Source: Pseudomonadota bacterium
GTDB taxonomy: Bacteria; Pseudomonadota; Gammaproteobacteria; Burkholderiales; Burkholderiaceae_C
NCBI GenBank assembly: GCA_020161775.1
Contig: JAIUOW010000020.1
Span: 34,382-98,381, forward strand
Reading direction: 5' to 3'
DNA: 64,000 bases
Below, piece by piece: positions 58,743 to 64,000 of the stretch (its first letter is position 1; the number at the start of each line of letters is the position of its first letter). The position numbers and the translations under genes are program-made. The notes under the pieces are model-generated. The model did no database searches. It saw only the letters and a program-made list of their open reading frames with translations, and was not told the DNA's origin.

Positions 58743-59510
58743 CTCCACGACCACCGGTGCGTGGTCGCTGGGCTTTTCCCATTTGCGGGGCACGCGGTCG
58801 ATCCGGCAGGACCTGACCAGCGGCTTGAGCGGCTCGCTTACCAGGATGTGGTCGATGCGCAGGCCGCGGTTCTTCTGGTAGCCCAGCATGCGGTAGTCCC
58901 ACCATGAATAGCTTTTTTCAGGCTGGTCAAACATGCGAAAGCTGTCGGTCAGGCCCAGCCCGATCAGCCGCTGGAAATGCTCGCGCTCCTGCACCGTGTG
59001 GTGGATCGTGTCCTTGAGCCCCACCGGGTCGTACGAATCCCTGTCTTCGGGCGCGACGTTGAAATCGCCCAGCAGCACCAGGCGCGGGTGGCGCGCCAGC
59101 TCGTCGGCGATGTAGCGGTGCAGGCCGGTCAGCCAGTTCATCTTGTAGCTGAACTTCTCGCTGCCGGGTTCCTGGCCGTTCACGAAATAGCCATTCACCA
59201 CACGCACTTCGCCCCCGGGGCCGTCCAGCGTGGCGGCGATCACGCGTGAATGCTCGTCGTCAAAGCCCGTGATGTTCTTCACCACGTCGCGCACCGGCTG
59301 GCGTGACAGGATGGCCACGCCGTTGTAGGTCTTCTGGCCAAACGCCGCGGCGTGGTAGCCCGCCGCCTGCAGCGCGTCAAACGGAAACTTGTCGTCCGTC
59401 ATCTTCAGCTCCTGCAGGCACAGCGCATCCACCGGGTTGGCGGCCAGCCAGTCCAGCACATGCTGCAGCCGGGCGGTGAGCGAATTGACGTTCCAGGTGG
59501 CGATCTGCAT
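58728..59510 (-). CDS. xthA: Exodeoxyribonuclease III
   Basis: A 260-residue AP endonuclease of the EEP superfamily for base excision repair. Motifs are MQIATWNVNSLTAR, CLQELKMTDDKFP (metal Glu), GDFNVAPEDRD and WWDYRMLGYQKNRGLRIDHI, ending with SDHAPVVVEL (catalytic His). Length is normal. It is convergent with ntrC (15-base overlap) and divergent from the five-gene cluster. Confidence 0.95.
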   Translation of the reverse strand: MQIATWNVNSLTARLQHVLDWLAANPVDALCLQELKMTDDKFPFDALQAAGYHAAAFGQKTYNGVAILSRQPVRDVVKNITGFDDEHSRVIAATLDGPGGEVRVVNGYFVNGQEPGSEKFSYKMNWLTGLHRYIADELARHPRLVLLGDFNVAPEDRDSYDPVGLKDTIHHTVQEREHFQRLIGLGLTDSFRMFDQPEKSYSWWDYRMLGYQKNRGLRIDHILVSEPLKPLVRSCRIDRVPRKWEKPSDHAPVVVELLQT

Positions 59511-59526
59511 GGGTCTTTGAAAAAGA

Positions 59527-59580
59527 GGTGTTCTGGCGAGCTTAATCGAGGTTGGCAGCGCGGGCCGATTAAGGTGTTCT
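59527..59580. promoter_or_regulatory. Candidate operator region before the five-gene cluster
   Basis: The xthA/hemolysin gap holds the inverted repeat CTTAATCG (59541-59548) and CGATTAAG (59566-59573). It also holds a direct repeat GGTGTTCT (59527-59534 and 59573-59580), the second copy touching the right arm. CTTAAT occurs again just after. No clear promoter hexamers are evident. The regulator is unknown. Confidence 0.4.
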
Positions 59581-59652
59581 TAATCCAGCCCTTCCACCAT
59601 CTGCTCCATGACCCGCCCACGACCCGTGTGCGGTTGCCTGAAAGGAGCATGA

Positions 59653-60300
59653 ATGCTGATGGCCACAACCTCGTACCCGGCCGGGGGGCTGCCCCCGCCG
59701 CGCGAACCGGTGCGCACCACCCGGCTGGCGGTTCACCGCGCCGGGGACGCCAGCCGCAGCGGCGTTGAAGATTTCATCCGGCAGGTGTATGCCCGCCGGT
59801 TTGGTGCCGATGTCACGGCCTTCGCGCCGGTGCTGGTGAGCCTGCACGACCCGGTTGAAGGCATCGTGGCGGCCGCGGGTTACCGCCAGGCGTCGGCGGG
59901 AAACCTTTTCCTGGAGCGCTACCTGGACGCGCCTGTGGAGCAGCTGCTGGGCCGGGCCAATGGCGAGGTGCCCGTGCGCCAGGGCATTTTTGAGGTGGGG
60001 CACCTGGCGGCGCAGCGCGCGGGCGAAGGGCGCCGCCTGATCTTCCTGCTGGGTGAGCATCTGGCGGGCGAGGGCGCGCAGTGGGTCGTGAGCACCCTGA
60101 CCGAAGAGCTGCGCCACCTGTTCGTGCGTCTGGGCATCACGCCGCTGGCGCTGGGCCGTGCCGACCCCGCCGCGCTGGGCGACACCGCCGGCCTGTGGGG
60201 CAGCTATTACGACCACCACCCCGTCGTGCTGGCCGGTCAGGTGGACCAGGCCCTGCGCCTGCTGGCGCGTGGCCGGCGCCAATCACAGGAGCGCGCATGA
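59653..60300 (+). CDS. Thermostable hemolysin family protein
   Basis: A 215-residue member of the thermostable hemolysin family (PF12261), which is named after a Vibrio hemolysin but has a GNAT-like acyltransferase look. Visible blocks are DFIRQVYARRFGADVTAFAP, LVSLHDPVEGIVAAAGYRQA, FLERYLDAPVEQLL, and FEVGHLAAQRAGEGRRLI. There is no signal peptide, which argues against secretion as a toxin. AAAGGAG lies upstream; a second ATG at 59659 is possible. It overlaps the ligase gene by 4 bases and starts a tightly packed operon. Confidence 0.82.
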   Translation: MLMATTSYPAGGLPPPREPVRTTRLAVHRAGDASRSGVEDFIRQVYARRFGADVTAFAPVLVSLHDPVEGIVAAAGYRQASAGNLFLERYLDAPVEQLLGRANGEVPVRQGIFEVGHLAAQRAGEGRRLIFLLGEHLAGEGAQWVVSTLTEELRHLFVRLGITPLALGRADPAALGDTAGLWGSYYDHHPVVLAGQVDQALRLLARGRRQSQERA

Positions 60301-61790
60301 GCCCGGTCGCAGATGGAGCCGCCCTGAGCGACGGGCAATCCAGCCTCAGCGCGCTGCAGCTGCGCGCGGCGGTGGATGCCTTTGCCGCCCTGCTGCGCGA
60401 ACGCGGCACGCGGGTGCTTGCCACGCTGATGGACAACTCGCCCGCGTGGGTGGTGGCTGACCTTGCCGCCGCGCAGGCGGGCGTGGTGCACGTGCCGCTG
60501 CCTGTTTTCTTCACACCGGCGCAGACCGGCCACGCGCTGCGCGCGGCGGGCGTGGACACCGTGCTTGCCGCGCGTGCAGCGTTGCAGGCCTGGCCCGGCA
60601 TCACACCGGTGGCCGGCAGCCTGGCGGGCCAGTCCCTGTTCCTGCTGGCCTTGCCGGCGCAGCCCGTGCCCATGCCCGAGGGCACGGCCAAGATCACTTT
60701 CACGTCCGGTACCACCGGCACGCCCAAGGGCGTGTGCCTGAGCCAGCCTGCAATGCAGCAGGTGGCTGCGGGCATCCGCCAGGCGCTGCAACCGCTGGGC
60801 ATTGAGCGGCATCTGTGCGTGCTGCCCCTGGCGGTGCTGCTGGAAAACATTGCCGGCGTGCTGGCGCCGCTGTCGCACGGCGCGCAATGCGTGATCCCGC
60901 CGCTGGCCGATGTGGGCCTGACGGGCTCCTCGGGCTTTGACCCGGCCCGTTTTCATGCGGCGGTGCAAAGCCACCAACCCCACAGCCTGATCCTGCTGCC
61001 CCAGATGCTGCGGGCCTGGTCCGGCTGGCTGGCGCAAACCGGCCAGCGTGCGCCCGCATGCCTGCGCATGGTGGCCGTCGGGGGCGCGGCGGTGGGCGCG
61101 CGGCTGGTCGCCGGGGCCCGCAGCGTGGGCATACCGGCCTACGAGGGCTACGGGCTGTCCGAGGGTGCCTCCGTGCAGACGATGAACCTGCCGGGCGCCG
61201 ACCGCCCCGGCACCGCCGGGCGGCCCCTGCCGCATGCCCGTGTGCGCGTGAGCGCGGCGGGTGAGATCGAGGTGGCCGGCAGCCTGTTTGCCGGCTACCT
61301 TGGCGACCCGGCGGGCCACGCCGCGCCGGCGCAGTGGTGGCCCACGGGCGACCTGGGCCGTATCGACGCGGACGGCTTCCTGCACGTGCTGGGCCGCAGC
61401 CGCAACGTGCTGATCACCTCATTCGGCCGCAACGTCAGCCCGGAATGGGTGGAGTCCGCCCTGCGCGAGGGGCCCGGCATCGCGCAGGCGGTGGTGCTGG
61501 GTGATGCCCAGCCCGCGCTCAGCGCGGTGCTCTGGCCGGCGGACCCGGCCCTGCCCGACACCGCGCTGCAGGCGGCGGTGGATGCTGCCAATGCCGGCTT
61601 GCCCGACTACGCCCGCGTGGGCCGCTGGATGCGCAGCGTGGTGCCCTTCAGCGCGGCCACCGGACTGGCCACCGCCAATGGCCGGCCACAGCGCGCCGCC
61701 GTGCTGGCCATGTATGCGCACGCGCTGGGCCTGGCCGGCAACACCCCCCATGAACCTGTCGATAACGGAGTGAACCATGAGTTTTCATGA
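60297..61790 (+). CDS. AMP-dependent synthetase/ligase (acyl-activating enzyme)
   Basis: A 497-residue ANL superfamily ligase that would adenylate a carboxylic acid. The phosphate loop is ITFTSGTTGTPKGVCLSQ (residue ~134), followed by YEGYGLSEGASVQT and WPTGDLGRIDADGFLHVLGR. The short C-terminal domain has NVSPEWVESAL. Where most members have the catalytic lysine (NGKxxR), this one reads TANGRPQR, with Arg instead. The N-terminus is also shorter than in long-chain acyl-CoA synthetases. It overlaps both neighbours, by 4 and 14 bases. Confidence 0.88.
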   Translation: MSPVADGAALSDGQSSLSALQLRAAVDAFAALLRERGTRVLATLMDNSPAWVVADLAAAQAGVVHVPLPVFFTPAQTGHALRAAGVDTVLAARAALQAWPGITPVAGSLAGQSLFLLALPAQPVPMPEGTAKITFTSGTTGTPKGVCLSQPAMQQVAAGIRQALQPLGIERHLCVLPLAVLLENIAGVLAPLSHGAQCVIPPLADVGLTGSSGFDPARFHAAVQSHQPHSLILLPQMLRAWSGWLAQTGQRAPACLRMVAVGGAAVGARLVAGARSVGIPAYEGYGLSEGASVQTMNLPGADRPGTAGRPLPHARVRVSAAGEIEVAGSLFAGYLGDPAGHAAPAQWWPTGDLGRIDADGFLHVLGRSRNVLITSFGRNVSPEWVESALREGPGIAQAVVLGDAQPALSAVLWPADPALPDTALQAAVDAANAGLPDYARVGRWMRSVVPFSAATGLATANGRPQRAAVLAMYAHALGLAGNTPHEPVDNGVNHEFS

Positions 61791-62454
61791 ACGATTGCTG
61801 AGAGATACCCAACAGGCCCGCGCCGGCCTGCTGGGCGCCCCCATCATCCAGGGCTGCCTGCGCGGCGAGGTATCGCTGCCCAGTTACCTCGCCTTCCTGC
61901 AGCAGGCCTGGCATCACGTGCGCCACACGGTGCCGCTGCTCAAGGCCTGCAAGGCGGCGTTGCCGGCCCGCCATGCCTGGCTGAACGACCCCCTGGACGA
62001 ATACGTGGAAGAAGAGCAGGGCCATGACGAATGGATCCTGGACGACATCCGCGCCTGCGGCGGCGACGTGGACGCCGTGCGCCGCAGCCGGCCGGGCGCC
62101 GCGGTCGAGGTCATGGTGGCCTATGCCTACGACACCATTGCCCGTGGCAACCCGCTGGGCTTCTTCGGGATGGTGCATGTGCTGGAGGGCACCAGCGTAT
62201 CGCTGGCGCTGCTGGCGGCCGACAACATCCAGAAGCCGCTGGCGCTGCCCGATGCCGCCTTCAGCTACCTGCGCTCGCACGGCACGCTGGACCGTGAGCA
62301 CACGGCCCATTTCGCCGTGCTGATGGACGCCATTGCCGACCCGCAGGACCAGGACGACATCGTCCACGCCGCACGCATGTTCTACCGCCTGTATGGCGAC
62401 GTGTTCCGCGAACTGCCCATGCCGGTGATGCAGCCTGCCGGAGCGCTGGCATGA
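61777..62454 (+). CDS. Heme-oxygenase-like (TenA/PqqC fold) iron-containing redox enzyme
   Basis: A 225-residue all-helical protein of the iron-containing redox enzyme type (heme-oxygenase-like diiron oxidases such as UndA). Likely metal ligands are Glu80 and His83 (EEEQGHDEW), Glu137 (HVLEGTS), and His175 and His178 (DREHTAHFAVLMD), with an early His pair (AWHHVRHT) near residue 46. Family members cleave, decarboxylate or N-oxygenate fatty acids and amino acids using oxygen. The adjacent ligase and dehydrogenase suggest it acts in the same pathway (inference). Confidence 0.85.
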   Translation: MSFHERLLRDTQQARAGLLGAPIIQGCLRGEVSLPSYLAFLQQAWHHVRHTVPLLKACKAALPARHAWLNDPLDEYVEEEQGHDEWILDDIRACGGDVDAVRRSRPGAAVEVMVAYAYDTIARGNPLGFFGMVHVLEGTSVSLALLAADNIQKPLALPDAAFSYLRSHGTLDREHTAHFAVLMDAIADPQDQDDIVHAARMFYRLYGDVFRELPMPVMQPAGALA

Positions 62455-63242
62455 AGGCCGCCCAGGCCCGCGTGCTGCTGACCGGTGCGACCGGCGGCAT
62501 CGGCCAGGCCATGGCGCAGGCGCTGGTGAGCGGCGGCGCGTCCGTCATGCTGGCCGGGCGCCGTGATGACACCCTGAAGGCGCTGGCCCGGCGCATCGAC
62601 CCGGGCGCTGCGCACACCGTGTGCCAGCAGGCCGACCTGCTGCAGCCGCAGGGCGTGGCCAGCCTGGCCGCGGCCGCCGCGCACTGGGGCTGCAACGTGG
62701 TGGTCCATGCCGCGGGTATCCCGGCGTTCGGCCCGCTGCAGGCCATCCCGGCCAGGGACATGGGTGCCGTGCTCCAGACCAACCTGCTGGCGCCGATGCT
62801 GCTGACGCAGGCGCTGCTGGCGCATCTGTGTGCCCAGCCGCAAGCGCAGGTGATCTGTGTGGGCTCGGCGTTGGGGCGCATTGGCCTGCCGGGCTACAGC
62901 GTTTACAGCGCCAGCAAATTCGGGCTGCGCGGCTTTGCCGAGGCATTGCGCCGCGAGCTGGCCGACACGGCCGTGCGCGTGCAATACCTGGGCCCGCGCA
63001 GCACCCGCACGGCGTTCAACAGCGCCGGTGTCGATGCCTACAACCAGGCCACGGGAACCGCCGTGGACGCGCCCGAACGCGTGGCCGGGCACCTCATGGC
63101 GCTGCTTGCATCCGGCGCGGCCGAGCGCTTTATCGGCTTTCCCGAAACGCTGGCCGTGCGCATCAACGGCGCCGTGCCGTCCTGGCTGGACGGCAGCTTC
63201 AAGACCCATCGCCGCACCCTGGCTGTTTTGCCATCCACCTGA
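62451..63242 (+). CDS. Short-chain dehydrogenase/reductase
   Basis: A 263-residue classical SDR. The cofactor motif is VLLTGATGGIGQAMAQALV (residue ~8), and NVVVHAAGIPAFGP replaces the usual NNAG. The catalytic Ser is in CVGSALGRIG, and YSVYSASKFGLRGF supplies Tyr and Lys. The Arg of AGRRDD after the second strand suggests NADP(H). It overlaps the preceding gene by 4 bases. It may reduce a keto or aldehyde intermediate made from the ligase product. Confidence 0.92.
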   Translation: MKAAQARVLLTGATGGIGQAMAQALVSGGASVMLAGRRDDTLKALARRIDPGAAHTVCQQADLLQPQGVASLAAAAAHWGCNVVVHAAGIPAFGPLQAIPARDMGAVLQTNLLAPMLLTQALLAHLCAQPQAQVICVGSALGRIGLPGYSVYSASKFGLRGFAEALRRELADTAVRVQYLGPRSTRTAFNSAGVDAYNQATGTAVDAPERVAGHLMALLASGAAERFIGFPETLAVRINGAVPSWLDGSFKTHRRTLAVLPST

Positions 63243-63253
63243 ATCGAGTCAAC

Positions 63254-63922
63254 ATGAATACACAGCTTCATTCCACCCGCCGTACCTTTCTGGCCGCGGC
63301 ACTTGCCCTGACCGCCGCGCTGGCGTTGCCTTCTGGCGCGGGCGCCGCCACCCTGGAGGAATCCATCAGCGAACTGCAGCGCGACTGGGAAGTGATCCGC
63401 TACCAGACGCCCGTGAGCGAGCGCGAAAAGCGCTTCGAGCAACTGGCCGCCCGCGCCCACAAGGCCAGCACCACCTACGCAGGCCGCGCCGAGCCGCTGG
63501 TGTGGGAGGGCATCATCGTCAGCTCCTGGGCGGGCGAAAAGGGCGGGCTGGGCGCGCTGGGGCTCGTCAAGCAGGCCAAGGCGTTGTATGAGGCCGCGAT
63601 CCAGGTGGACGGGAATGTGCTGGACGGCTCGGCGTACAACAGCCTGGGCGTGCTGTACTACAAGGTGCCCGGCTGGCCCGTGGGTTTTGGCGACAAGGCC
63701 AAGGCGCGCGAACTGCTGCAAAAGGCGCTGGCCATCAATCCCAAGGGCATTGATGCGAACTTCTTTTATGCCGAGTATCTGTTGGAGATCCGGCAGCCCG
63801 AGGAGGCCGTAACCTACCTGGAACGCGCCCTGCAGGCGCCCGCACGGGCGGGCCGCCAGATTGCGGATGCGGGCCGGCGCGAGGAAGCCCGCCAGCTACT
63901 GGACAAAATCCGGGGACGCTAG
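63254..63922 (+). CDS. Exported TPR-repeat protein
   Basis: A 222-residue protein with a signal peptide containing a twin-arginine-like stretch (STRRTFLAAALALTAALALP). The mature part has TPR-like helices (YEAAIQVDGNVLDGSAYNSL; ARELLQKALAINPKGIDANF; PEEAVTYLERAL). It is 11 bases behind the SDR gene and seems to be the last gene of the cluster in this window. Similar proteins are annotated only as TPR proteins. The final 78 bases of the window hold nothing I can name. Confidence 0.82.
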   Translation: MNTQLHSTRRTFLAAALALTAALALPSGAGAATLEESISELQRDWEVIRYQTPVSEREKRFEQLAARAHKASTTYAGRAEPLVWEGIIVSSWAGEKGGLGALGLVKQAKALYEAAIQVDGNVLDGSAYNSLGVLYYKVPGWPVGFGDKAKARELLQKALAINPKGIDANFFYAEYLLEIRQPEEAVTYLERALQAPARAGRQIADAGRREEARQLLDKIRGR

Positions 63923-64000
63923 GTGTGAAGGTTCAATAGGTTATTGCGGGTGTTCACCCGGAGAGGTTTTGAGAGACTGGGAATCGCCAAACCCCCAAAT

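Overview
The window is about 64 kb of a high-GC chromosome. It most probably comes from a betaproteobacterium of the order Burkholderiales, family Comamonadaceae. The tmRNA at 40438-40824 encodes the tag ANDERFALAA, aroA and cmk are fused, and the housekeeping order gyrA-serC-pheA-tyrA-aroA/cmk-rpsA-ihfB-lapA-lapB-hldA-hldD fits that group. Genus cannot be told from this sequence alone.

Layout. (1) 1-9724: a partial hypothetical gene, a GAF/Fis-type regulator, and a divergent operon for a molybdenum hydroxylase of the form II CO-dehydrogenase-like type (coxS, L, M), followed by its maturation genes coxD, coxE, coxG and an xdhC/coxF homologue. Three palindromic elements sit on either side of coxD. 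(2) 9731-23514: two tripartite TRAP transporter sets. One runs leftward and is coupled to a fluoride exporter gene (crcB). The other runs rightward with a DUF1445/D-glutamate-cyclase-like protein, two solute-binding proteins and a fused 5-oxoprolinase. An Asp/Glu-racemase-family gene and a LysR regulator lie between the two. Together they suggest uptake and breakdown of D-glutamate or 5-oxoproline. (3) 23644-40410: core genes for DinB, LPS heptose synthesis and LPS assembly control, IHF, ribosomal protein S1, aromatic amino acid synthesis, SerC, GyrA, an OmpA-like protein, UbiG and a phosphatase.

(4) 40438-43740: ssrA followed by a small accessory patch (RelB/YafQ-like toxin-antitoxin, a monooxygenase-like gene, a GlxA-type regulator). 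It ends near a degenerate copy of the ssrA 3' part, so it may be the remnant of an integrated element. (5) 43740-50172: a porin-like transporter, RsuA, an alpha/beta hydrolase, a beta-propeller protein, a polysaccharide-deacetylase-like protein, a fatty acid hydroxylase family protein and an EI24 membrane protein. (6) 50144-52925: a complete group II intron with a reverse transcriptase/maturase/HNH protein. It lies exactly behind the ATG of a molybdopterin-binding-domain (CinA-like) gene and inside the overlapping 3' end of the EI24 gene. (7) 53769-58742: the nitrogen regulation locus glnA-(small secreted protein)-ntrB-ntrC, with NtrC-like boxes and a sigma-54 promoter before glnA. (8) 58728-63922: xthA, and divergent from it a compact five-gene cluster (thermostable-hemolysin family, AMP-dependent ligase, heme-oxygenase-like iron enzyme, short-chain dehydrogenase, TPR lipoprotein-like secreted protein). 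This cluster looks like an uncharacterised biosynthetic pathway.

The observations most worth following up are the start-codon group II intron, the five-gene ligase/diiron-oxidase-like cluster, the D-glutamate/5-oxoproline operon, and the unusual long inverted repeats between coxD and coxE.
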